NCBI GenBank assembly: GCA_003963225.1
Contig: RXKB01000033.1
Location: 1 to 43,334, forward strand
Reading direction: 5' to 3'
Source: Candidatus Babelota bacterium
GTDB taxonomy: Bacteria > Babelota > Babeliae > Babelales > Vermiphilaceae
DNA length: 43,334 bases
Part shown: positions 15,961 through 23,929 of the stretch, piece after piece
How the letters are laid out: every line of letters starts with the position of its first letter
How positions within the stretch are numbered: the stretch's first letter is position 1
The notes under the pieces: model-generated
Database searches by the model: none
What the model saw: the letters and a program-made list of their open reading frames with translations, nothing else
What the model was told of the DNA's origin: nothing
Made by a program: the position numbers and the translations under genes

Positions 15961-17070
15961 ATGACATTGGAACTTAACGTGCTAATTAGTGCCCTAATGG
16001 GTCTACTAATCATCGTCGGGCTCATCTTTATCTTCGTTACGTTGCGTAAAATGCCGCAGAACAAGGGTAAAGAGCTTGGCAAAATTATAGCAGAACAATT
16101 TCTGCTCTACCCCTATTCATTTTTGTTGGTCGTTGATATGTTACTTGCAGTGGCCGAAGCAGGTTTTGCTGCTTCTATCGGCGACCACTTTGTGAACCCG
16201 GTGTTCCGATTCGTCGGCCACTTTACATTACTCGTTGCTTCGATGTTCTCAACCATTAACTTTGGTAAAGAATGTCGACGTTTCGCAGTTGCTGCACTCG
16301 AGAAAAACTGGGTTGCATTAGGTCCAAGATTCACGTTAATAGTACTGTATCTTGTCATGTCTGCAGGACTACCGTTTCTAAACGCAATCATTATCGCAAA
16401 CGGCTTAGGACAGATGACAGAGGTACAACTTGCCTTAATTTCATTGACTTCTAACGAGGATGAGTTTATCTTAGCAGCGACGCTCGCAGGTAAGGATATG
16501 CCTTATGCCCCCTGGCAGGCATTGAATTACGCTATGTTGGTCACTCTTGTTATGACCGTAGTGCACTACGGAGTTATCCTGATTAAGACGATTAAGTTGA
16601 TGGATTCTGCGATTCTGGATAAGAATACCCGCTTTGCTTTTGAGAAAGACGATCAGGTGGCGGAAGATCCTCAACCAGACCCTGCTGCGCAAAACGCAAA
16701 TGGTGGCGGGTCTTCGGGTGGTGCTAACCCACCTAGCAACAATCCGCCTCCGCCAAGCGGATCAGGTCAACAGCTGTCGTCGATGGAAAAAATTCTCACG
16801 TTCGTGGGAGTCAATCCTCAACAGGTTCCCAGTCGCGCTAAAAGGCTTGTAGAATCCATCGAGCGCAAGCCTCAGGCAGACCAAGCTGTCATCGCTCAGG
16901 CAATGGTACCACTGCTCAAGGATATTGAGAAGCAGCTAGCTGAGGAGCAGGCAAATCCTGCAAATGCTTCAAAACGTGCTGCAATTGTCGCGAACATTCG
17001 CGCGGTATTTGCTAAATCCACCAGAGATGGTGGTATTGGGCATCCGCTACCGCAAGCTCGGGGAAACTGA
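15961..17070 (+). CDS. Polytopic membrane protein with proline-rich linker; likely frameshift donor
   Basis: A 369-residue protein with about five membrane helices in the first 210 residues (e.g. VLISALMGLLIIVGLIFIFV, FTLIVLYLVMSAGLPFLNAI, NYAMLVTLVMTVVHYGVILI), then a cytoplasmic tail with a Gly/Pro/Asn-rich linker (about 240-270, NPPPPSGSG) and a helical domain (about 275-355). The stop codon is immediately preceded by the heptamer GGGAAAC and followed by a strong stem-loop, and the -1 frame continues as Cys-rich coding sequence. The product may therefore exist in a short and a zinc-ribbon-extended form. TrbL/VirB6-like topology is possible but not shown. Role unknown. Confidence 0.75.
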   Translation: MTLELNVLISALMGLLIIVGLIFIFVTLRKMPQNKGKELGKIIAEQFLLYPYSFLLVVDMLLAVAEAGFAASIGDHFVNPVFRFVGHFTLLVASMFSTINFGKECRRFAVAALEKNWVALGPRFTLIVLYLVMSAGLPFLNAIIIANGLGQMTEVQLALISLTSNEDEFILAATLAGKDMPYAPWQALNYAMLVTLVMTVVHYGVILIKTIKLMDSAILDKNTRFAFEKDDQVAEDPQPDPAAQNANGGGSSGGANPPSNNPPPPSGSGQQLSSMEKILTFVGVNPQQVPSRAKRLVESIERKPQADQAVIAQAMVPLLKDIEKQLAEEQANPANASKRAAIVANIRAVFAKSTRDGGIGHPLPQARGN

Positions 17071-17112
17071 AAACGGGGGCAACAAGAGTCTGTTTAGATT
17101 CTACTTGCCCCC
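17061..17112 (+). promoter_or_regulatory. Candidate -1 programmed ribosomal frameshift signal
   Basis: Heptamer GGGAAAC (17061-17067) is phased G-GGA-AAC in the upstream frame, directly followed by its TGA stop. After 7 bases a stem-loop follows: GGGGGCAA (17075-17082) with TTGCCCCC (17105-17112), a symmetric CA/AC internal loop, AGAGTC (17085-17090) with GATTCT (17097-17102; one G-U) and a 6-base loop. This is the X-XXY-YYZ plus spacer plus stem architecture. The hairpin lacks a T-run, so it is not an ordinary terminator. Confidence 0.65.
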
Positions 17113-17885
17113 ACTATTTAACTCGGCCCGTACAGTGTAGTCGAGATGAGTGTGACCTGCTTAAGTGTACTAAATGCGATAATATTGTGGATAGATCTGG
17201 ATTCTGCCAGAGTTGCATACCGCCCAAAAAGGCGCACACGTGCGACAACTGCGGCAATCCATCTAAAATTCTACGGTCTATGTACACACGTCGTAAAATA
17301 TTCTACCCTATTGCAGAGTCCACGTGTCATGAGTGCGGTACACCTGATGTCAAAGTGAATCCGGAGGGTACGTGTTATGCTTGTACACCTTCGTTCTATG
17401 GGCACTATCAGGTGTGCGATGAGTGTTACAATGCTCTGGACACGTATTGTGCTGAATGCCATCGTAAAACCGAGGAAGTTAACGAACGCTCGATATGCGC
17501 CTCATGCGAATTCGGGACAGATTGGGTGACCTCTAGCGGAATGATAACACTACAGCAGTGCGGGGATTGCGGGACTTCTGCTATTCTCTCTAATGAGGGA
17601 ATATGCAAGAGTTGTCACGCAGTTAGGAAGGCCAAAAGCTTTGGGTTTAACTACCGCAAATGCAAAGGCTGTTCCACCGTTATCAGCGGTTCTGCAGCGA
17701 GTTACTGTATGGATTGTACGCTACTTACTAGAAAGTGCAAGGATTGTGGAGATTCGTTTATTCCCCAGGTGGTAGAACAGGAAATATGTGAAAAATGTTT
17801 AAATCGCTGCCCATCGTGTGGAAATGTCGCAAAATCTCCCGACTTTTGTGCTAGTTGTGATGCAGATACTAGAAGGTATGACTAA
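17067..17885 (+). CDS. Zinc-ribbon repeat protein, probably made by -1 frameshifting
   Basis: A 272-codon reading frame with about ten Cys pairs (CLDSTC, CSRDEC, CTKC, CQSC, CDNC, CHEC, CDEC, CGDC, CKGC, CKDC, CPSC), i.e. an array of zinc ribbons. The first usable conventional start is GTG 17187, but convincing Cys-rich coding begins 40 codons earlier, back to the heptamer at 17061-17067, and no ATG, GTG or TTG exists there. The frame is closed upstream at TAA 17013. Either a -1 frameshift from the membrane gene makes a 641-residue fusion, or a CTG at 17067 (CTGA overlap) is used. It overlaps the helicase start. Confidence 0.75.
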   Translation: MKTGATRVCLDSTCPHYLTRPVQCSRDECDLLKCTKCDNIVDRSGFCQSCIPPKKAHTCDNCGNPSKILRSMYTRRKIFYPIAESTCHECGTPDVKVNPEGTCYACTPSFYGHYQVCDECYNALDTYCAECHRKTEEVNERSICASCEFGTDWVTSSGMITLQQCGDCGTSAILSNEGICKSCHAVRKAKSFGFNYRKCKGCSTVISGSAASYCMDCTLLTRKCKDCGDSFIPQVVEQEICEKCLNRCPSCGNVAKSPDFCASCDADTRRYD

Positions 17886-19017
17886 GACAGAAATACAAGA
17901 AAAGGCCCTTAGGGCCTGGGAAGACGCTGGCCGCGTAGGCGGCGTCTTCCTTCCCCCCGGAACGGGGAAAACACGCCTTGGCGTGATGGCTTATGAGTCT
18001 TGCGGTAAACCCACTACTTTAGTGGTGACTTCAAGAGTTCCACTGGTAGAACAGTGGAAGGAAGAAGGTATTGATGCTGACGTACTATGTATCAATACAG
18101 CTTGTAAGATTCAAAGAGAGGTGGACCTACTAATAGTTGACGAGGTGCATAGGAGTCTATCTCCTGTTTTCCGAAAACTATACGAGAATGTGAAATATAA
18201 GTATTTACTAACTCTATCCGGTACCAGACCGGAGAAAGAGGAGTATGAGGAATTTTTGGAAAGAGTGTCCCCAACAGTGTACACCGAGGAGCTTCAAGAC
18301 TTGGTAGAAGCTGGTGGTATCCTGGCCCCTGTTAAGATCTACAATGTGCCATGCAAGTTTGATAAATACAATCAAGCTAAATACAGGGCATTTGATGGGA
18401 AATTCATAGAGGCTACCATTGCTCTATCAGGTATGATTAGGAGTAGGTATAATTCATTTGCTTCAGCATTTGAATTAGCTAGAGCTGCTAAGGATTCTCA
18501 AGGTTTTGATGAGTATACAAAACGTATGGCTAAGCAGTTCTGGTCTGCAATGACTATGCGCAAGTTCAGTGTGTACAACAACACTGAAAAGATCAAATTC
18601 GCTAAAGAGGTAATAGAGAGATTTCCCAGTAGAAAATGGATTATCTTTACTAAAACTATCTCTATGGCGGAAGAGGTCGCAAAGACAGTTGGTGGTTTGT
18701 TATACCACTCGAAACTCTCCTCAGCAGAGAGACAAAAGATTTTGGATGACTTCTCTTCATCCTCTAAACACTTGATTGCAGTGGACGCTTTAAACGAGGG
18801 TCTAAACGTGCCAAGTGCAGATTCCGCCCTTGTACTATCTGGGGTGTCTACAGTTTTAACAAACATACAACAGATAGGGAGGGTATCCCGAATGGTTGAG
18901 GGTAAAGAAGCCCTAATCATTAACGCTGTTACCGAGAATACCGTCGAGCAAAGATGGGTTACTAACAAGAATAAAAAACTAATGTCCGTATGGACGACAC
19001 TAGATTCAATATCATGA
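17878..19017 (+). CDS. SF2 DNA/RNA helicase
   Basis: A 379-residue superfamily 2 helicase (ResIII/DEAD-like). Motif I is LPPGTGKTRLG (about 26-36), motif II DEVH (about 88), motif III LSGTRPE, a motif-V-like ALNEGLNVPSADSALV, and motif VI QIGRVSRMVEGK (about 331). Two RecA domains are present without large accessory domains. ATG 17878 is chosen: it is preceded by AGAAGG and overlaps the upstream stop, while the 17818 start would translate within the zinc-ribbon gene. It lies between two Cys-rich proteins, suggesting a replication, transcription or repair assembly. Confidence 0.9.
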   Translation: MTKTEIQEKALRAWEDAGRVGGVFLPPGTGKTRLGVMAYESCGKPTTLVVTSRVPLVEQWKEEGIDADVLCINTACKIQREVDLLIVDEVHRSLSPVFRKLYENVKYKYLLTLSGTRPEKEEYEEFLERVSPTVYTEELQDLVEAGGILAPVKIYNVPCKFDKYNQAKYRAFDGKFIEATIALSGMIRSRYNSFASAFELARAAKDSQGFDEYTKRMAKQFWSAMTMRKFSVYNNTEKIKFAKEVIERFPSRKWIIFTKTISMAEEVAKTVGGLLYHSKLSSAERQKILDDFSSSSKHLIAVDALNEGLNVPSADSALVLSGVSTVLTNIQQIGRVSRMVEGKEALIINAVTENTVEQRWVTNKNKKLMSVWTTLDSIS

Positions 19018-20123
19018 GTAAACCTGCAAGGCTGCAGTTATATTTAAATTCCTACGGTACAGATGTCCCAAAGGCCGTCAGCAGCAGTGTAGATTTCTGT
19101 CATTTTTGTAACCGCGCCCATGTCGATATACCAGTCCTTGAATTTAAAGAGGAGGGTACTTTTAATGACGCTGTTGTTACTGAATACAGAATGTGTGAAT
19201 CCTGCTGGACTGATGTAGAGGAGTTTGAAAGGGATATAGAGGGGCTAAACCCTCGTGATGGGGTCTTCGCTAAGCAAACAGCTCTGTCTGTCAAGGACAG
19301 AATATCTAATTTGGCTAGACACTATCGCTTTGATAATACAGTAGATTACCACTACTCTAACTTTCCTATGGAGTTTGCCCACTACAAGCATAATTGCTAC
19401 GGGTGCAAAAGACTCCTTGTTACACCACTAAGCAAGAATAAGAAAATCTTGCTCCCGGTAGAACCATTCAGGGTTCCTGATTACGATACCGTCAGCGGTG
19501 ATGCCGTTTACCTTTGTCCAGAATGCAGTGAAGAATATACCGCAGTACGTAAAGCCTCTGAAGATCTAGAGGATCATGGGGCTCTTAGTGTGTTCCACAA
19601 CGTACTAGTTGATACTTGTCCTAGGTGCCATCATGAGTATCTGATTACCTCTAACGAGTTTGCATTTCGTGGGGCTAATTCAAACACTCAAGATCACCAC
19701 GTGTGTCCGACTTGTACGATGGATCAATTGCTGTTTAGCGATCACCGAATGATGGATCTCATACCGTTTGCAGCGGGTGAAGAATTCCATCGTTTTCATT
19801 ATGTATCCTGTCAGCACTGTACGGACTCCATACCTATAGATGTCACTTTAGACCACGACTTTCTGGTTCAAAAACATCTCATAGATAATAAACGTACGTG
19901 CGATAATTGCAGACTCGATGGCAAGGCCCCTATATTCGCAATACGCAGAACAGACAGAATCATAAAAGGGTACGCAGCAGATAGGAATAGGATACACATA
20001 GTGGTCACCAAACCCATCTCGAATAAGCTGTTATTTAGCTACTACTCTAAGGATTCAGTGTACAAAATTGTTTTGGATATTGAGTCTAATGAGCAACATC
20101 CTCAATTAAATTTCCCATTTTAA
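19014..20123 (+). CDS. Cys-rich zinc-binding protein
   Basis: A 369-residue protein with at least eight CxxC units spaced along it (CHFCNRAH, CESC, CYGCK, CPECSE, CPRCHHEY, CPTC, CQHC, CDNC), so it should bind several Zn ions. Between them are charged alpha/beta segments. It differs from the upstream zinc-ribbon protein in having longer spacers (30-80 residues). ATG 19014 overlaps the helicase stop (ATGA), so it is coupled; the GTG-type start at 18990 lies inside the helicase gene. Nucleic-acid or protein docking is likely; specific function unknown. Confidence 0.7.
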   Translation: MSKPARLQLYLNSYGTDVPKAVSSSVDFCHFCNRAHVDIPVLEFKEEGTFNDAVVTEYRMCESCWTDVEEFERDIEGLNPRDGVFAKQTALSVKDRISNLARHYRFDNTVDYHYSNFPMEFAHYKHNCYGCKRLLVTPLSKNKKILLPVEPFRVPDYDTVSGDAVYLCPECSEEYTAVRKASEDLEDHGALSVFHNVLVDTCPRCHHEYLITSNEFAFRGANSNTQDHHVCPTCTMDQLLFSDHRMMDLIPFAAGEEFHRFHYVSCQHCTDSIPIDVTLDHDFLVQKHLIDNKRTCDNCRLDGKAPIFAIRRTDRIIKGYAADRNRIHIVVTKPISNKLLFSYYSKDSVYKIVLDIESNEQHPQLNFPF

Positions 20124-20359
20124 TGCAAAATTATCAAGAGGAGTATTTAAGACTACCCTACAATATGTGTGAAGTAGTTATCTTTATTCATAAGCCTATC
20201 ATTTTCCCAGCCGCTGATAATTACTTTACTGCATCTATTATTGATGTTGCGTGGAAACAAAGGTCCGAAGTAGTGGTCCAAAACCCTAAAGAGTCTTTGT
20301 TCGCGTTCATCCTAAGGATTACCGAAATATTAAAACAACGATATGGTTGTGACTTCTAG
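20123..20359 (+). CDS. Small protein, tandem array member 1
   Basis: A 78-residue protein: beta strands (CEVVIFIHKPIIF, FTASIIDVAWK) followed by VVVQNPKESLFAFILRITEI, where a strand leads into a C-terminal helix with an aromatic/aliphatic face. The same plan recurs in the next four genes, which follow head to tail with overlaps of 7-17 bases or a 5-base gap. No known family recognised. Confidence 0.6.
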   Translation: MQNYQEEYLRLPYNMCEVVIFIHKPIIFPAADNYFTASIIDVAWKQRSEVVVQNPKESLFAFILRITEILKQRYGCDF

Positions 20360-20555
20360 AAGGGTATTTGTGACAGATGACCATCCTAAACTGCGTGATC
20401 TTGATGCTTATCTAGAGGTAGTACGTACTTCCACCACCTCAAAGTACAAAGCCCGGATTCGTTACAACAGTGGTGGAGGCAGTATGACTATAGCTGTTGG
20501 AGGCTCTGTTTTTTCTGCCGCCTTAACAGCTCTATTAAGACTAGATGCTCTTTGA
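20343..20555 (+). CDS. Small protein, tandem array member 2
   Basis: A 70-residue protein: KYKARIRYNSGGGSMTIAVG supplies two strands joined by a Gly-rich turn, followed by a helix SVFSAALTALLRLDAL at the C-terminus. It starts 17 bases before the end of member 1 and ends with an ATG overlap with member 3. It is the smallest version of the array fold. Function unknown. Confidence 0.6.
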   Translation: MVVTSRRVFVTDDHPKLRDLDAYLEVVRTSTTSKYKARIRYNSGGGSMTIAVGGSVFSAALTALLRLDAL

Positions 20556-20796
20556 TACAAGAAATAAGGTCGTCTATTCACGAGCAAGAGTAGTGAATGG
20601 TTTACGCTTAAAACTTCAAATAGTTCACCAATCTACTAGCTCCTTTCGCTATGTTGGTAGTTTTTATTTAAACGAACAACTTATAGCAGGAGCGAACGCA
20701 GATAGCTTTTTTAGCTGTTTAGTGAGTTTATTTGAAGTATTCTTCGACTCAATTAAGTTTGAAGTCGGAGCTTATGAAGAATTTTTCAAAGATTAA
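20545..20796 (+). CDS. Small protein, tandem array member 3
   Basis: An 83-residue protein with strands (RLKLQIVHQST, FRYVGSFYLNEQLIAGANAD) followed by an amphipathic, Phe-rich helix SFFSCLVSLFEVFFDSIKF, aligned in position with the helices of members 1 and 2. Overlaps member 2 by 11 bases. Function unknown. Confidence 0.6.
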   Translation: MLFDTRNKVVYSRARVVNGLRLKLQIVHQSTSSFRYVGSFYLNEQLIAGANADSFFSCLVSLFEVFFDSIKFEVGAYEEFFKD

Positions 20797-20801
20797 AAAT
20801 A

Positions 20802-21125
20802 ATGAGTCTAACAAAAAAAGAGTTCTCTAAACTTCTAGGGCATAGGAAGGTAATACTGGAGAAGCATCTGGCTCAAATTCATGCTGAAAACGAACGCGAA
20901 CTGGTGAATTATGTTGTGGAATACTATTCCGACGGCAGCCGTAAAATCGGATTCGTACTGTACGCGAATGACACCGTTATCGCCATGAGATCTGAAAACC
21001 CTAGTATGTTTGATGCCGTTGTACACGCCCTAAGAGACTTAGAGCATTACATGAAGTTACGACACCCTAATTTTATGGATAATGATGGATGGTCCTACAT
21101 ACTTGAAGGCCTGAACAAATGGTAA
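20802..21125 (+). CDS. Small protein, tandem array member 4
   Basis: A 107-residue protein. An extra N-terminal helix (LTKKEFSKLLGHRKVILEKH) precedes the strands VEYYSDGSRKIGFVLYANDT and VIAMRSENPSMFDAVVHALR, the last part again entering a helix after a Ser/Asn turn. The C-terminal WSYILEGLNKW is extra too. It starts 5 bases after member 3. Function unknown. Confidence 0.6.
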   Translation: MSLTKKEFSKLLGHRKVILEKHLAQIHAENERELVNYVVEYYSDGSRKIGFVLYANDTVIAMRSENPSMFDAVVHALRDLEHYMKLRHPNFMDNDGWSYILEGLNKW

Positions 21126-21415
21126 TTTACTCAAGAACAGACACCTTTCATTTAAAGATACGCATCGTTATTCGTTCGCTAGTTAAGGACGGGAAGATAG
21201 TCTATCAGTATCTCTGGTACACACGTTCTAAAAACGGTACAGATGAGAGGTTTCACCATCCCCATTACGAAGGCCCTAAAAAAGCCGGGTCTCGTAAAAT
21301 TGGTATATACCAATCAAGATTTTTCGAGAAATTACTTGATTGTTCACTAGAAGTGTTTACCTTTGCACTTGAAGTGCTAAAACAGAATAACTACGATGGC
21401 TTTAACATTAAGTAA
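21119..21415 (+). CDS. Small protein, tandem array member 5
   Basis: A 98-residue basic protein with the same sheet-then-helix layout: HLKIRIVIRSLVKDGKIVYQ and RKIGIYQSRFFEKLLDCSLE, then a helical C-terminus. A longer charged loop (RSKNGTDERFHHPHYEGPKK) separates the strands. The end overlaps the helicase-loader-like gene by 20 bases, so the array joins the replication operon. Confidence 0.6.
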   Translation: MVIYSRTDTFHLKIRIVIRSLVKDGKIVYQYLWYTRSKNGTDERFHHPHYEGPKKAGSRKIGIYQSRFFEKLLDCSLEVFTFALEVLKQNNYDGFNIK

Positions 21416-21929
21416 GGATATTATCCTTAAAGCTAAGGCGCACTTCCTCTCTTTAGAGGAACTGGTGTACCTATACGGTGTGCTAACACACCATGATTAC
21501 GGAGTTGAGGTCTCTGTAGACAGACTGCGTATGATGAATATGCTGGATAAAAACGGGGAAGTTACTCCATACGCTACTACATTGTTTGAGATCCCGATTT
21601 CAACAGTCACGAAATATGATGCGGACTTTGAGGATTTCTGGAGTAGCTTCCCTGCTAATGATGCTCACGGGGGCTTCCACACTACTCGTAAGTTCAAACC
21701 TCTCACTACTAAGAGAGATGCCAGAAATGCCTACATCAGAGCCAGACAAAGAGTCTCGCACGAGGACATACTAGAGGCGTTGAAAATGGATGTGCAGAAT
21801 CGAATACGCGAATCATCCAGACACAACGAACTATCATATTTGAAATCACCTAAAAGGTGGCTTGATGAAGAGGAATATCTAAACGTTGAGAGTATAGACG
21901 ATGAAGGACAAGGCTACGAAATCGAATAA
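21396..21929 (+). CDS. Replisome organiser / helicase-loader-like protein
   Basis: A 177-residue protein. Its C-terminal half, FEDFWSSFPANDAHGG, then PLTTKRDARNAYIRARQ, HEDILEALKMDVQNR and SYLKSPKRWLDEEEYL, follows the layout of phage replisome-organiser/DnaT-like proteins (aromatic FWxxFP, K..A...Y/W, then YLxxPxRWL). The N-terminal half has helices (SLEELVYLYGVLTHHDY) that could form a winged helix. It directly precedes and overlaps the DnaB-like helicase, as expected for a loader. Assignment is by pattern and position. Confidence 0.6.
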   Translation: MALTLSKDIILKAKAHFLSLEELVYLYGVLTHHDYGVEVSVDRLRMMNMLDKNGEVTPYATTLFEIPISTVTKYDADFEDFWSSFPANDAHGGFHTTRKFKPLTTKRDARNAYIRARQRVSHEDILEALKMDVQNRIRESSRHNELSYLKSPKRWLDEEEYLNVESIDDEGQGYEIE

Positions 21930-22899
21930 GTTAAAGGTTAACCCCATAAAGTTGGGAGCAGCCAAGACACTAGCTTACATTCAGGATAGAGCTTCCGGTA
22001 AAGTTACCTCACTAAAGACCTCAAAGTCTAAATTCAACAAGGCTTTACTTAATGGACTTGATTGGGGTAGGATTTTAACTATTGCAGGCCTACCATCAGC
22101 TGGTAAATCAACTATCCTGGAAGAGATGAAGAGAGATTTCTTGAATCTGAACGAGAACAATTTTGATATTCTCTCTTTTGAATTTGAGATGTTGATCGAG
22201 GATCAATTGACTCGCCGACTTGCTAGCGAGTTAGGTAAACCGGTAAAAGATATTTACTCTGCAGATAAACCCTTTGAGGATTTGGATAAAGTGGAGAGTA
22301 TCTTAAACAAGATTAGCGAAGAGCCGATCTACTATGTAGACGAGATAGGATCAGTAGATGAGGTAGAAGATACTATCATGAGTTTTGTGGTGAACAAGTC
22401 CATGATGAACAATAGGGGTCTTATAGTTACAATTGACCACGTTCTTTTAACTAAAGGAGAACAAGGTGATGTGGAGAAGTCAATTGTAGATAACCTCATG
22501 AGAAGATTAGTTGCTATAAAAAAGAAGGTAACGGCCATGAACGTAAAAATTTCATTTATCGTACTTTCGCAACTTAATAGGGATATCCAGCATTCCGACA
22601 GGGTTCTCAATCCGAACCTGCACTTCCCTACGAAGAACGACATTTTTGGCTCGTCTTCAGTATATCAGTGTTCTGACTATGTTCTAATCACACATAGGCC
22701 GGCAACTATTGAGGGGATTAAAGCCTATGGGCCACGCACTCCGCAGTTTCCCAAAGGTTTACCTCTGAAACATGAGGGTAGAGATGTCATTTACTGGCAT
22801 CTTATTAAAGAGCGTTTTGGCGCTCTGAAAATTCTAGCTATGCTGGAGGATTTTAAAAATTCACGAGTAGAGGAAATCTCTATGAGTGATCTAAACTAA
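21901..22899 (+). CDS. Replicative DnaB-like SF4 helicase
   Basis: A 332-residue RecA-fold ATPase of the DnaB/T7 gp4 type. Walker A is IAGLPSAGKSTI (about 61-72), motif 1a includes DILSFEFEM, Walker B is GLIVTIDHVLL, motif 3 is SFIVLSQLNRD, and a C-terminal KERFGALKI resembles the Arg-finger/H4 region. The N-terminal primase-interacting domain of DnaB is missing, only about 55 residues precede the core, which fits a phage helicase working with a separate primase (24193-25161). It overlaps the presumed loader by 29 bases. Confidence 0.88.
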   Translation: MKDKATKSNKLKVNPIKLGAAKTLAYIQDRASGKVTSLKTSKSKFNKALLNGLDWGRILTIAGLPSAGKSTILEEMKRDFLNLNENNFDILSFEFEMLIEDQLTRRLASELGKPVKDIYSADKPFEDLDKVESILNKISEEPIYYVDEIGSVDEVEDTIMSFVVNKSMMNNRGLIVTIDHVLLTKGEQGDVEKSIVDNLMRRLVAIKKKVTAMNVKISFIVLSQLNRDIQHSDRVLNPNLHFPTKNDIFGSSSVYQCSDYVLITHRPATIEGIKAYGPRTPQFPKGLPLKHEGRDVIYWHLIKERFGALKILAMLEDFKNSRVEEISMSDLN

Positions 22900-22904
22900 A
22901 TCAT

Positions 22905-23339
22905 ATGATTGAAAAAAGCGAAAGCATTAAGAATCTGGCTGAAGCATTAGCCACGTTTCAGGGTACAGTTGCCAACATTGCAAAGAAGGCCACTAACCCA
23001 TTCTTCAAATCTAAATATGCTACCCTAGCAGACATCCTTAATACAATCCGTGAGCCCTTGAAAGAAAGTGGCCTTTCGGTAGCGCAGTTCCCAACAGGGG
23101 AAGACGAATTAACGACTGTTCTGATGCACACTAGCGGGGAATATCTGATGGGGGCTTCTAAAATGAAGCCTGCCAAAAACGATCCTCAAGGAGTTGGCTC
23201 CGCAATTACGTATCAACGGCGTTATGCTCTTTCGGCTGTGTTGGGTCTCAATATCGACGATGACGATGATGGAAACGCTGCTTCCACACCGGGTAACAAC
23301 AAATTCACTACCAGTAACTTTACTGGCGTAAAACAATAA
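22905..23339 (+). CDS. erf: ERF-family single-strand annealing protein
   Basis: A 144-residue protein with the ERF superfamily core: KKATNPFFKSKYATLADILN (about 25-44), then IREPLKESGLSVAQFP, TTVLMHTSGEYLMGASKM and the Gly-containing GVGSAITYQRRYALSAVLGL. ERF proteins pair complementary single strands in phage recombination. The acidic NIDDDDDGNA tail and the short C-terminus are usual. It lies between the replicative helicase and a possible ssDNA-binding protein, matching recombination modules elsewhere. Confidence 0.88.
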   Translation: MIEKSESIKNLAEALATFQGTVANIAKKATNPFFKSKYATLADILNTIREPLKESGLSVAQFPTGEDELTTVLMHTSGEYLMGASKMKPAKNDPQGVGSAITYQRRYALSAVLGLNIDDDDDGNAASTPGNNKFTTSNFTGVKQ

Positions 23340-23341
23340 TC

Positions 23342-23875
23342 ATGATTACAGCAAAAATGTTTATGGGGGATAACGCCCCCTCCATGCCGCCGGGCATTCA
23401 CGAAGCGGTCGAATTCACCGCAGCATATTTTGAAATGGATGATATCATCCTCGTCTTTGAGGGTACAGAAGGCAAACTCAAGAATAGGTTGTTCCAACCC
23501 ACCGGAGAATATACATTTGGTGACGAAACTCCGGAAGATGCGCTAGAGCGCAAGCGCTTTGAGAACTTGCGACTCATCACTCAACTGATGGTTGCAACTC
23601 TTGATGAAGCAGTAGTCGAGGCTTTTGAGGCAGAAACCTACGAAGACTACGTAAAGGGAGCAATCACCCTTCTAGGACGGCCGATCCATAAGAAAGTAAA
23701 TATTAAGGTAGTACCGCGTAAGGCAGACCAGCCGTATACCAAGCTACCTGATCTTCGATATCCCAAAACTCCAGCTGTTGTTGAACGCTGGGTTGAGGGC
23801 ACTAAACCCTCTCTGGCCTTTACCGACAAAGAGCTCGAACTGGTAGAGGAGTGGAGAAAAGAACATCAAGAATAA
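23342..23875 (+). CDS. Hypothetical protein, possible ssDNA-binding partner of ERF
   Basis: A 177-residue acidic protein beginning three bases after the ERF stop. An N-terminal strand pattern (HEAVEFTAAYFEMDDIILVF) could form an OB-like fold; a late strand VNIKVVPRKADQPYTKLPDL and the helical, Glu-rich tail ELELVEEWRKEHQE recall phage ssDNA-binding proteins (DUF669-like). The neighbour, size and acidic tail suit an SSB, but no diagnostic motif exists. A terminator follows directly. Confidence 0.55.
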   Translation: MITAKMFMGDNAPSMPPGIHEAVEFTAAYFEMDDIILVFEGTEGKLKNRLFQPTGEYTFGDETPEDALERKRFENLRLITQLMVATLDEAVVEAFEAETYEDYVKGAITLLGRPIHKKVNIKVVPRKADQPYTKLPDLRYPKTPAVVERWVEGTKPSLAFTDKELELVEEWRKEHQE

Positions 23876-23885
23876 ACGGTACTAA

Positions 23886-23919
23886 CTACGGCCCTCACTT
23901 CGGGGGCCGTAGCCGTTTT
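23886..23919 (+). terminator. Intrinsic terminator
   Basis: CTACGGCCC (23886-23894) pairs perfectly with GGGCCGTAG (23904-23912), extended by ACGG/CCGT outside, and ends in TTTT (23916-23919). It closes the helicase-ERF operon and lies just before the next small gene. Confidence 0.85.
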
Positions 23920-23929
23920 GGCAAAATCT

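Noticed and set aside
17146..17358. Alternative plus-strand frame starting with an ATG at 17146
   Set aside because: It runs out of frame across the Cys-rich coding and has no recognisable features; the Cys pattern identifies the true frame.
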